Position numbers and translations under genes: made by a program
DNA from: Phascolarctobacterium_A succinatutens_B
GTDB lineage: Bacteria; Bacillota; Negativicutes; Acidaminococcales; Acidaminococcaceae
NCBI RefSeq assembly: GCF_958453765.1
Contig: NZ_CAUDZA010000008.1
Span: 1 to 64,000 of the forward strand
DNA length: 64,000 bases
Direction of reading: 5' to 3'
Shown: piece after piece, positions 1 to 6,984 of the stretch
Numbering within the stretch: the first letter of the stretch is position 1
Layout of the letters: each line of letters begins with the position of its first letter
The notes under the pieces: generated by a model
What the model was told of the DNA's origin: nothing
The model's database searches: none
The model's input: only the letters and a program-made list of their open reading frames with translations

Positions 1-74
1 TGTCTAGGTCTATGATGTTAAAGTCTTGAATACCCCAAAACTTGACAAAGAACCTGATTTTTACATAAACGAAA
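1..74. other. Intergenic edge of window
   Basis: No gene or motif is recognised in these bases beyond the terminator of the following operon. It probably separates rpsR from whatever lies outside the window. Confidence 0.5.
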
Positions 75-100
75 ACCCCGCAGCCTAACGGCTACGGGGT
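75..100 (-). terminator. Terminator of the rpsF-ssb-rpsR operon
   Basis: On the minus strand ACCCCG and a GGC-rich stem fold around a GTTA loop and are followed by a TTTTCGTTT run. It lies directly downstream of the rpsR stop codon. Confidence 0.85.
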
Positions 101-128
101 ATAAGTTTCGTTTAAACCGCCGTGCGAA

Positions 129-359
129 TTATTCGCAGGTGAACGGCAGCAAAGCAACGCAGCGAGCGCGTTTGATTGCTACGGTCAATTGGCGTTGGTG
201 CTTAGCGCAGGTACCGGAAATACGGCGCGGTAAAATCTTACCACGTTCGGTGATATAGCGTTTCAGCTTATTTGCATCCTTGTAATCGATTTCTTCAACT
301 TTATCAACACAGAAGCTGCAAACTTTTCTTCTAGGTCTTCTGCCTCTTTCGCGTTTCAT
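129..359 (-). CDS. rpsR: 30S ribosomal protein S18
   Basis: S18 binds S6 on the platform of the small ribosomal subunit. The 76-residue length is normal. The family core DYKDANKLKRYI and the RISGTCAKHQRQL segment that contacts 16S rRNA are visible. CSFC and HQ positions of the N-terminal half resemble the zinc-type (C+) form of S18, which fits the zinc-uptake locus nearby only loosely. It is the last gene of the operon rpsF-ssb-rpsR, 18 bp after ssb, and is followed by a terminator. Confidence 0.98.
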   Translation of the reverse strand: MKRERGRRPRRKVCSFCVDKVEEIDYKDANKLKRYITERGKILPRRISGTCAKHQRQLTVAIKRARCVALLPFTCE

Positions 360-377
360 TGCATAACCTCCCTTAAA

Positions 378-806
378 TTAGAATGGAATTTCCTCATCAA
401 AGGGAACCTGTTGTCCGAAACCACCCATACCGCCGTCTTGAGCCGGCGCAGCAGAGCGAGTCGGATTGCTATGAGCAGCAGCGGCATCAGCTTTGCGCTC
501 AATGAACTCGAAGCGATCAGCGATTACTTCGGTTATCCAGCGTTTATTGCCATCCTTGCCATCATAGCTACGGATTTGCAGGCGGCCTTCAACAAGCGCG
601 CGCTGCCCTTTGGTGAGACTGTTACCGCATGTCTCAGCTTGTTTACCCCAGATTACTACCGGAATAAAATCAGCTTCTCTTTGGCCTTCCTGATTGGCAA
701 AAGGTCTGTCTACTGCAAGAGTAAACTGACAAACAACTTTACCGGTCGGCGTATAACGCACTTCCGGATCTCTAGTAAGTCTGCCCAACAGAATAATCTT
801 GTTCAT
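378..806 (-). CDS. ssb: Single-stranded DNA-binding protein
   Basis: SSB coats single-stranded DNA during replication and repair and recruits partners through its acidic tail. At 142 residues it has an N-terminal OB fold (about 1-105, starting MNKIILLGRLTRDPEVRYT), a short Gly/Ala/Gln-rich linker, and the C-terminal tip FDEEIPF, a normal variant of DDDIPF. It lies between rpsF and rpsR, the classic Firmicute arrangement, 3 bp from rpsF, so translation is probably coupled. Confidence 0.98.
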   Translation of the reverse strand: MNKIILLGRLTRDPEVRYTPTGKVVCQFTLAVDRPFANQEGQREADFIPVVIWGKQAETCGNSLTKGQRALVEGRLQIRSYDGKDGNKRWITEVIADRFEFIERKADAAAAHSNPTRSAAPAQDGGMGGFGQQVPFDEEIPF

Positions 807-809
807 TGA

Positions 810-1094
810 TTATTCACCCTTTCTGATAATCATATGGCGCAGTACTTCATCGGTAATTTTCATAACACGATCAAGTTCCTTAACAGCAGCGGCGTCAGCC
901 TGGAAGGTTACGAGAACATAGATACCTTCATTCAGGTCCTGGATCTCATAAGCAAGGCGTCTTTTGCCCCAACGATCGGTTTTTTCTACATTACCACCGT
1001 TTGCAGTGATGAGTTTCTCGAATTTAGCAACAACTGCTTCACAAGCCTCATCCTCAACAGGTTTAACGATGTACATGACTTCGTATGCGTTCAC
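810..1094 (-). CDS. rpsF: 30S ribosomal protein S6
   Basis: S6 forms a heterodimer with S18 on the 30S platform. The 94-residue protein shows the family pattern MNAYEVMYIV at the N-terminus and DRWGKRRLAYEIQDLNEGIY in the middle. It is the first gene of the operon. A strong AGGAGGAGG Shine-Dalgarno lies just upstream, and the leader holds a small hairpin that could be the S6:S18 autoregulatory site. Confidence 0.98.
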   Translation of the reverse strand: MNAYEVMYIVKPVEDEACEAVVAKFEKLITANGGNVEKTDRWGKRRLAYEIQDLNEGIYVLVTFQADAAAVKELDRVMKITDEVLRHMIIRKGE

Positions 1095-1120
1095 GAAATC
1101 ACCTCCTCCTTTGGACTTTG

Positions 1121-1140
1121 GCCCCCGTCTCTCCGGGAGC
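1121..1140 (-). promoter_or_regulatory. Hairpin in the rpsF leader, possible S6:S18 site
   Basis: In the transcript CCCG and CGGG fold around a GAGAGA-type loop about 30 bases before rpsF. Many bacteria autoregulate rpsF through an S6:S18-binding leader hairpin with a CCG-containing bulge. The position fits, but I cannot confirm the consensus, so this is inference. Confidence 0.35.
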
Positions 1141-1175
1141 AGAAGAAGTATATATAGTTATATACAAGCTTAATA

Positions 1176-1204
1176 ATTATATCATTGCTTACGCTGCTTT
1201 GCAA
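1176..1204 (-). promoter_or_regulatory. rpsF operon promoter
   Basis: Minus strand TTGCAA, a 17-bp spacer, then a perfect TATAAT. It is the expected sigma-A promoter for rpsF-ssb-rpsR. Confidence 0.8.
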
Positions 1205-1226
1205 GCTTTTTTGAAAAATTTTCCTG

Positions 1227-1667
1227 CTATTTCTGCTTGCGGCATTCCGGACAATAGCCATACCATTCCAGATTATGTCCTACAATGGCAAACTCTGTTT
1301 TATCCGCCAGCTGTTCCTCGAAATCAGCAATCGGGCAATGGTCTACCTCCACAATCCGGTGACAGCGCAGGCAGATAAGGCGGTGACGGTGCCCCAAGGC
1401 GTGCAGCACAAAGCCGTACTTGCGCGCATCCGCCAGAAAGCTCTTTTCCGTCAGTCCCTTTTGCGTAAAATTTTCCAGAATGCGATAAACCGTAGAGAAA
1501 TTTATCTCTGCGCCCTGCTCACACAGCTGCTGATAAATGTCCTCAGCCGTCAGCACGCCCTCGCTCGCCAGCAGCAGCTGCAGAATAAGCTGTCTGTGAC
1601 GGGTATTTTTTAATCCGTAGCGATGCAGATAATCGCGATAATCTGCCGCAGAACTTGTATCAGTCAT
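1227..1667 (-). CDS. zur: Fur-family metal regulator, probably Zur
   Basis: A 146-residue Fur-family repressor with an N-terminal winged helix (GLKNTRHRQLILQLL, then NFSTVYRILENFTQKG) and C-terminal metal sites: the HRHRLICLRCH stretch and a CPEC structural zinc pair near the end. It is the last gene of a cluster with the zinc-type ABC permease and ATPase. Palindromes in the znuC/znuA divergent region match a Zur-like 7-1-7 operator. Mn or Fe specificity cannot be excluded from sequence, but zinc is the best call from context. Confidence 0.85.
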   Translation of the reverse strand: MTDTSSAADYRDYLHRYGLKNTRHRQLILQLLLASEGVLTAEDIYQQLCEQGAEINFSTVYRILENFTQKGLTEKSFLADARKYGFVLHALGHRHRLICLRCHRIVEVDHCPIADFEEQLADKTEFAIVGHNLEWYGYCPECRKQK

Positions 1668-1682
1668 CTTTCTACCCCTTCT

Positions 1683-2480
1683 TTATAAGACAGCACGTAT
1701 TTCTTTATAAATGATAATCATCAGCAGCAAAGCCACCGAAACCAAAGCAGTTACACCACCCGGCGCCGCCCCCAGCCAGTAGGAGGCCACAAGGCCGGTG
1801 ATAATTGCGATAAAGCTCAGCACCATAGCTGCCAGCATCGTCACCTTAAAGCCCTTGCCCAGCTGCAGGGCCGCCGCCACCGGCAACGCAATCAGCGAGC
1901 TGATAACCAGAATACCCACCACACGGATAGAAACTGCAACCATAGCCGCCACCAGCAAAGCAAAGATATAATTAATCAGACGTGTTTTTACCCTGGCAAT
2001 TTTAGCTCCATCCTCATCAAAGGCCAGCATAACCAGCTGCGGGTACAAAAGGTAAACGGCAGCCAGCGACACTACGCACAGCACTGCTACCGCCAGCACA
2101 TCGTCAGGCGTTACGGTCAGAATGCTGCCGAACAAAAATGCTTCTACATTAGTATGTACCATACCGCTGCTGATAATCGTAATCGCAATACCGACAGACA
2201 GCGATAGAATGATAACCAGTATAAGCTCCGCATAGCGGCGGAAGCGTTGACGCAAAACCTCAATCAGCACAGCAAAGACAGAGGTTACGGCAAAGGCGCT
2301 GATAATCGGGTTCACCTTAACCAGCAGGCCTACCGCCACACCGGCCAGCGATGCATGCGCCAGCGTATCGCCAATCATGGAATAGCGGCGCAGCACCAAA
2401 AACATGCCAATCATAGGACACATTAAAGAAATCAGTACAGAAACCAGCAAAGCATTTTGCATAAAAGCGTATTCCAGCAT
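1683..2480 (-). CDS. znuB: Metal (zinc) ABC transporter permease
   Basis: ABC-3 family integral membrane permease, 265 residues, with about eight hydrophobic segments and the family segment GDTLAHASLAGVAVG near the N-terminus. It forms the channel for metal delivered by the lipoprotein encoded at 3.3 kb. Its start overlaps the stop of the ATPase gene by one base, so the pair is translationally coupled, and the Fur-family regulator follows 15 bp later. Confidence 0.93.
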   Translation of the reverse strand: MLEYAFMQNALLVSVLISLMCPMIGMFLVLRRYSMIGDTLAHASLAGVAVGLLVKVNPIISAFAVTSVFAVLIEVLRQRFRRYAELILVIILSLSVGIAITIISSGMVHTNVEAFLFGSILTVTPDDVLAVAVLCVVSLAAVYLLYPQLVMLAFDEDGAKIARVKTRLINYIFALLVAAMVAVSIRVVGILVISSLIALPVAAALQLGKGFKVTMLAAMVLSFIAIITGLVASYWLGAAPGGVTALVSVALLLMIIIYKEIRAVL

Positions 2481-3145
2481 TATTCCGCACCTCCTACATT
2501 ATCCTGCATATATTCATGAACATATTCCTGCGGATTGCAGAAATGACCATGACCGTTCATGACATGATACATTTTATCGGCATTACGTGCCGCAAATTTC
2601 AGGTTATGCTCTACCGTGATAATGGTAATACCCTGCTCATGCAGCTCCTGCATAAATTTGTACAGCTCCTGCTGGCTCTTGACATCAATGCCGGTAGAGG
2701 GCTCATCAAAAACCAACAGCTGCGGACTGCCCAGCAGAGCTCTGGCAATCAGCACCTTCTGGCACTGGCCGCCGCTCAGCGTACCGATTAAACGGTCACG
2801 CAGGTCATAAACATGCATCTGTTCCAGACAGCGACGTACAGCCTGCTTATCCGCTACTTTTAATATCCTGCGGTAATATTCCATTACCTCATAAACAGTT
2901 ATCGGAAACTGGCTGTTGAGAGTTTCAAAGCGCTGCGGCACGTAGCCGATGCTGCTAAAAGTATTCTTCAATTCACCTTTTGACGGCTCCAGCAATCCCA
3001 AGAGCAGCTTAACCAGCGTACTTTTGCCGCTGCCGTTTTCGCCGACAATGGCAATATATTCGCCGTCATTTACCTGCATATTGATATCGCGCAGCAGCCC
3101 GCTGCCGGATTCATAGGCAAATTCTATATGCTTCAGTTCTATCAT
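2480..3145 (-). CDS. znuC: Metal (zinc) ABC transporter ATPase
   Basis: 221-residue ABC ATPase. Walker A is GENGSGKST (about residue 36), the signature is LSGGQCQKV, and Walker B plus glutamate is LLVFDEPS. The switch histidine follows in TVEHN. It powers import through the adjacent permease. First gene of a three-gene minus-strand operon whose promoter overlaps a Zur-like box. Confidence 0.95.
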   Translation of the reverse strand: MIELKHIEFAYESGSGLLRDINMQVNDGEYIAIVGENGSGKSTLVKLLLGLLEPSKGELKNTFSSIGYVPQRFETLNSQFPITVYEVMEYYRRILKVADKQAVRRCLEQMHVYDLRDRLIGTLSGGQCQKVLIARALLGSPQLLVFDEPSTGIDVKSQQELYKFMQELHEQGITIITVEHNLKFAARNADKMYHVMNGHGHFCNPQEYVHEYMQDNVGGAE

Positions 3146-3200
3146 ATTGGCTCCTTCATTTACTCACGGCAGCCTGCGCTGCCTTTTTGTTGCAGTAAAT

Positions 3201-3229
3201 ATTATAGACTTCGCTCGGCAAATATGCAA
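3201..3229 (-). promoter_or_regulatory. znuCB-zur promoter
   Basis: On the minus strand TTGCAT, 17 bp, TATAAT. The -35 hexamer lies inside the upstream palindrome, so a bound repressor would block RNA polymerase. Confidence 0.75.
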
Positions 3230-3242
3230 GTCATTTGCATTT
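3220..3242. promoter_or_regulatory. Zur-like operator 1
   Basis: TGCAAGT C ATTTGCA, a 7-1-7 inverted repeat with one mismatch, overlaps the -35 of the znuC promoter. It repeats almost exactly 67 bp away next to the znuA promoter. The spacing is that of Fur/Zur boxes; identity as the Zur target is inference from context. Confidence 0.75.
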
Positions 3243-3245
3243 AGC

Positions 3246-3274
3246 TTGACAAGAAAGTTCACGAGTGTTATGAT
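3246..3274 (+). promoter_or_regulatory. znuA promoter
   Basis: TTGACA, 17-bp spacer, TATGAT, about 60 bp before the lipoprotein start codon. A Zur-like box lies just downstream of the predicted transcription start. Confidence 0.85.
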
Positions 3275-3287
3275 AAAATTTGTTATA

Positions 3288-3308
3288 ATATGCAAATCAT
3301 TTGCGTTT
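3288..3308. promoter_or_regulatory. Zur-like operator 2
   Basis: TGCAAAT C ATTTGCG, a 7-1-7 palindrome with one mismatch, positioned about +8 to +28 relative to the znuA promoter. It shares 20 of 22 bases with operator 1. Confidence 0.75.
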
Positions 3309-3336
3309 GTTTGTGCTTAAATGAGGAGGAGAGCCC

Positions 3337-4248
3337 ATGAAAAAGCTCAGTATTATTTTTTGTATTTGCACACTGCTGCTAAGCAATCTGCTGGCAGGCT
3401 GTGGCAGCAAGGAGCCTGCACCTGCTGCAGACCATAAGCTGCGGGTTGTAGTAACCTTTAATGCTATGAAAGAATTTACTCAGGCCGTAGGTCAGGATAA
3501 AATTCATATAACTTCCCTAATTCCCGACGGCACAGAGCCGCATGATTTTCAGCCTACTACTAAAACTATGCAGGCGCTGAGCAAAGCAGACATCTTAATT
3601 TACAACAGCACCGGCATGGAGCGTTGGGTGGAGCAGGCAACACAGGCCGCCGCCAATCCCAAGCTCGTCATTGTAGAAGCAGCCAAGGGCACCGACCGCA
3701 TCAGCCTTACAGAAGCCGATGAAATCAGAGCGCATGGCCAGTATGACCCCCACACCTGGCTGAGCCTGAGCTGCGCGCAGACAGAGGTAAAAAATATTGC
3801 CGAAGCACTGGCCGCCGCAGACAAAACCAATGCCGATTTCTACCGCAAGAATGCCGCAGAATACAATCAAAAGCTGCAATCACTGCTTGTTGCCTATCAG
3901 AAGAAATTCAGCAAGCTGGAGCAAAAGGACTTTATCACCGGTCATGCTGCCTTTGCTTATCTGTGCCGTGACTTCGGCCTGCACCAGCAAAGCATCGAGG
4001 ATGTTTTTGCCAGCGGCGAACCAAGCGCGCAAAACCTAGCCAAGCTGACAGCCTACTGCAAGGAGCACAATGTAAAAACTATCTTTGTTGAAGAAGCGGT
4101 AAGCCCCAAAACATCGGAAACACTGGCACGCGAGGTTGGTGCCACTACGCAGGAGATATATACTATCGAATGCAGCAACGGTGAGAAAACCTATCTTACC
4201 CGCATGGAAGAAAACCTGGACGCTATTTATAAAAGCCTGAAAAAATAA
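3337..4248 (+). CDS. znuA: Zinc-binding lipoprotein of ABC transporter
   Basis: Cluster A-I solute-binding protein, 303 residues, anchored to the outer face of the inner membrane. The signal peptide ends in lipobox LAGC (Cys22). The three family histidines sit in EPHDFQPT, DPHTWLS and TGHAAF, with an acidic ligand in the VEEAVSPKT region. No long His-rich loop is present. It is divergent from znuCB-zur. Manganese-binding homologues exist, but the Zur-like boxes favour zinc. GAGGAGGAG precedes the start. Confidence 0.9.
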   Translation: MKKLSIIFCICTLLLSNLLAGCGSKEPAPAADHKLRVVVTFNAMKEFTQAVGQDKIHITSLIPDGTEPHDFQPTTKTMQALSKADILIYNSTGMERWVEQATQAAANPKLVIVEAAKGTDRISLTEADEIRAHGQYDPHTWLSLSCAQTEVKNIAEALAAADKTNADFYRKNAAEYNQKLQSLLVAYQKKFSKLEQKDFITGHAAFAYLCRDFGLHQQSIEDVFASGEPSAQNLAKLTAYCKEHNVKTIFVEEAVSPKTSETLAREVGATTQEIYTIECSNGEKTYLTRMEENLDAIYKSLKK

Positions 4249-4292
4249 AAAGGCTGCCATCTTGGCAGCAAACAAAATTATATACGCACAGC

Positions 4293-4347
4293 AAAACGCC
4301 GCGGCTTACGCAGCAGGTTGATAGCCTGCCGCAGCCACGGCGTTTTT
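4293..4347. terminator. Bidirectional terminator
   Basis: AAAACGCCGCGGCT pairs with AGCCACGGCGTTTTT and encloses a second small hairpin (GCAGG...CCTGC). It lies between the convergent znuA and the 98-residue membrane protein gene. A smaller hairpin GCTGCCA...TGGCAGC at 4253-4269 has a U-run only on the minus strand. Confidence 0.8.
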
Positions 4348-4387
4348 ACGTACACATCGCTCCGTCGGCCGCGCCAGCAAAGCTGAT

Positions 4388-4684
4388 TCACTTTTTGTTT
4401 TTTGGCAGTACATCCTCATTCTTGGACGAATAAGAATTGATATTCTTCAGCTGCTGATTAGGACGGTAATTATCGCGCGCCGACGAGCCCCAAATAATCA
4501 TCCAAGTCAGAGAAAAGCCCATCAGGAGCCACAAGGCAGCCATAGCCGCCGCAGGGTACCACGAAAGATTGAACCAGTAGCTAAAGCCCCAGAGCAGCAC
4601 CGCAATAAACCCCCATTCCCAGTTCACTATCAGGTTGGCAATAAAGCAGATAAAAAAGCCTGAATTTATAGTCGTTCTGCGCAT
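4388..4684 (-). CDS. Small membrane protein, unrecognised
   Basis: 98 residues with two or three hydrophobic, Trp-rich segments (about 9-32 and 38-66) and a charged cytoplasmic-looking tail rich in Asn, Ser and Lys. No family is recognised. It is the last gene of the run SPFH, zinc-ribbon, TPM, this gene, all on one strand, 71 bp after the TPM gene, and ends before a strong terminator. A role in the same envelope complex is an inference from position only. Confidence 0.7.
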   Translation of the reverse strand: MRRTTINSGFFICFIANLIVNWEWGFIAVLLWGFSYWFNLSWYPAAAMAALWLLMGFSLTWMIIWGSSARDNYRPNQQLKNINSYSSKNEDVLPKNKK

Positions 4685-4755
4685 AATAACCTCCCTTTAA
4701 AAAAGCGGCCGCGATAAATGCTCGCAGCCGCAAAAAGTATCAGCTCATTATAATA

Positions 4756-5535
4756 TCAATAGCTGCCACCACCGCCGCCATGATTATCATCAGAAGAGCT
4801 TTCGCTTACAGAACCATCGTCACTGCTGCCGCCGTTGGACTTAGACTTCGGAACAGCAGAAACGTTGGTGTAAAGATAAGTATCATTGCTGTGCGTCAGC
4901 GCAAAGGTTTGCTTATCCAAGTAGGCATTTGCTTCAACAGCCTCACGCACGTTGCTCATACCGCTAATCAGCAGAGAACGCCAGCCATAGGCTGCAGCAC
5001 CGCCGATACCGGCAGCAATAATCAAAGCAAACCAGCTGAAGCCTGCATCAGGATCCCACGGCTCGCCTTCCTTTTCGTAATATTCAAGGAGCTCGCCTGC
5101 TTTTTGAGCATAGGTGATGTAGCCCTGAGCATAATCATTTTTCTTGAACTGAGCAACCATCGGCTTGCTCATATACTCAATGCCTTCATTGCCAACAATA
5201 ACCTGCTTCAGCTGTTTATCGGTAGCAATGTACCATTTACTGGTGTTGGTAACCTGCAGCAATACCATATTGCCCTTTTGGCCATCATTGTAAACGTCAT
5301 CGAGCAGCTTATTGGCATATTCGCCGGGAACGGCACCGCCGATTGTCTTCATGGTTACAACAGCAATACGCACATTATGCGCCTGCTCCTGCTTGTGCAG
5401 CTCTGCCAGAACCTCCTGACGCTGCTGCGGCGTAAGAACCTTGGCGTTATCCACTAGGCTGGGCGCAGCAAAGGCTGTTACACTGGCTAACATAAGGGCT
5501 GCCAGCATGGTTAAGATTGCAAATAACTTTCTCAT
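4756..5535 (-). CDS. TPM-domain exported membrane protein
   Basis: 259 residues. A signal peptide (about 1-23, ends AFA) is followed by a TPM/YgcG-type domain (about 25-150; LVDNAKVLTPQQRQEVLAEL) that lies outside the inner membrane, one transmembrane segment (about 168-190), and a low-complexity Ser/Asp tail ending GGGGGSY, the usual ending in this family. It is 12 bp after the zinc-ribbon protein gene. The pairing with a zinc-ribbon and an SPFH protein resembles ydjG-ydjH-ydjI of Bacillus subtilis, so a role in envelope stress is likely. Confidence 0.85.
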   Translation of the reverse strand: MRKLFAILTMLAALMLASVTAFAAPSLVDNAKVLTPQQRQEVLAELHKQEQAHNVRIAVVTMKTIGGAVPGEYANKLLDDVYNDGQKGNMVLLQVTNTSKWYIATDKQLKQVIVGNEGIEYMSKPMVAQFKKNDYAQGYITYAQKAGELLEYYEKEGEPWDPDAGFSWFALIIAAGIGGAAAYGWRSLLISGMSNVREAVEANAYLDKQTFALTHSNDTYLYTNVSAVPKSKSNGGSSDDGSVSESSSDDNHGGGGGSY

Positions 5536-5547
5536 TCCGGCACCTCC

Positions 5548-6651
5548 TTATAAAATGAACTTCACAATGAAGTAGCTGATAATTGTTACAATAATAAAGG
5601 TCAGGGCAGTGTAATTACGCAGCTTGCCATAGTCAATCGGCAGACTGCCGACAACCTTACCGGTCTGACCATTCATCATAAAGGTATAGGGCTTGCCCTC
5701 AAAGCGTGTGGACAGAATCCATACCGGCACCATTGCATAATGCACGGCATTTTCCTCCTTAATAACTGCACAGTCATCATTGCTGGTTACACGGGTATAG
5801 CCTGTAACGGTGTCTGCCAGACAGCCCTCGGCACTTTTGACAACACGCTCATCAGCACGGACTACAGCAGCCTCGGCATCCACATCATATTTATCTGCCA
5901 AAAAGCCTGTCAGATAAGCAGTGCTGAAGGGAACCATTTCGCTGTAGTCAAATGGCTCGATGCTCTCCATAAAGGTATCGTCCATCTTCTCGCTGCCATC
6001 TACAGGGATGCGGTCAAAGGACATGGTGCCTTCACGTTCGCAGTTATATACAACGGTAGTAGTAATAATCTCGTCATCGGTTTCATAAACACTGTCGCTG
6101 GCACCCTGATAGCTGCCGCTGGCACTAACCTTGGAGTCAAACAGCCAGAACGGCACATACATCGCCTGGATATCCTCCACACGATTGTTGGCCGTAAAGG
6201 AGTTAGGCAGCAGGGTTCTTCCCTTATAGAATTCCTTGAGGGCAGCAACAGCTTGCTCTTTGGTTTTCTTGAAGGGAATGATGAAGTCCGGCTTCAGCAT
6301 ACCTTCGAAGCGGCTCGGCAGCATGGTCGGGCTGCCGCAGTAGCAGCATTCTGTCGCCATGGTGTTGCCATCGCTCACAATCTGCGCACCGCAGCTGGAG
6401 CAGGTAAACGCCTTCATCTGCTCTGCTTCGTCAGCTTCCCATTCGCTGCCGGCAGCAGAGGTATCCCACTTTGCCTCCTTGGCAGCCTGCGCCTTGGCAG
6501 CAGCGGCTTCCTTGGCGGCATACATTTCTTCTATAGTCTTAACTTCCAGCTCGGTACCGCAGTATTCGCAGGTCACCTTATCATGACCGGGCAAAAACGT
6601 CAGCGGCGCGCTGCAGTTAGGGCACTTATAGCCTACAGAGGTTTCAGCCAT
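5548..6651 (-). CDS. Zinc-ribbon membrane protein, YdjG-like
   Basis: 367 residues. Two TFIIB-like zinc ribbons occupy the N-terminal third: CPNC (10-13) with CEYC (28-31), and a second pair CSSC / CCYC around residues 82-107, separated by an Ala/Lys-rich helix. A long mixed domain follows, containing the FIIPFKKTKEQA segment shared with the protein at 40.1 kb, and a single C-terminal transmembrane helix ends the protein. Likely a cytoplasmic protein anchored by its tail. It lies between the SPFH and TPM genes; a 215-bp palindromic element separates it from the SPFH gene. Confidence 0.8.
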   Translation of the reverse strand: MAETSVGYKCPNCSAPLTFLPGHDKVTCEYCGTELEVKTIEEMYAAKEAAAAKAQAAKEAKWDTSAAGSEWEADEAEQMKAFTCSSCGAQIVSDGNTMATECCYCGSPTMLPSRFEGMLKPDFIIPFKKTKEQAVAALKEFYKGRTLLPNSFTANNRVEDIQAMYVPFWLFDSKVSASGSYQGASDSVYETDDEIITTTVVYNCEREGTMSFDRIPVDGSEKMDDTFMESIEPFDYSEMVPFSTAYLTGFLADKYDVDAEAAVVRADERVVKSAEGCLADTVTGYTRVTSNDDCAVIKEENAVHYAMVPVWILSTRFEGKPYTFMMNGQTGKVVGSLPIDYGKLRNYTALTFIIVTIISYFIVKFIL

Positions 6652-6725
6652 AATATCACCTCGTTAAAATATAGTTTCGTAGATTCCGGAAAGTAATCCC
6701 AAATCCTTTCATTCAACTAACGTAA

Positions 6726-6940
6726 GCAATTAATATATCGTGGAACGAATAGCAATTTTAGCAAATGAGTGTATGGAACCATAGAAGTGTCGCAACTGTC
6801 TGAGCGATAAGCTTGCTGCTATAGCAAAATCTCTTTACATAGCGCGAGTTTTGCGGCACTTCGTCCTGGTTCCACACGAAATTTGCGTCATGTCCTGCGG
6901 ACATGGGAAAATTGCTTTGACTGAAACGATATTTAATTGC
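6726..6940. repeat. 215-bp palindromic element, copy 1
   Basis: Both ends carry GCAATTAATATATCGT-like inverted termini, and the two halves are imperfect reverse complements over most of the length. One arm holds an extra small hairpin (CATGTCC...GGACATG). A second 215-bp copy lies at 45217-45431. It has no coding capacity. It could be a non-autonomous (MITE-like) element or a folded RNA in the SPFH/zinc-ribbon message. Confidence 0.8.
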
Positions 6941-6984
6941 GACGCTACTAAAATACAATGGGAAAGAAATCCCGAATATTTAAG

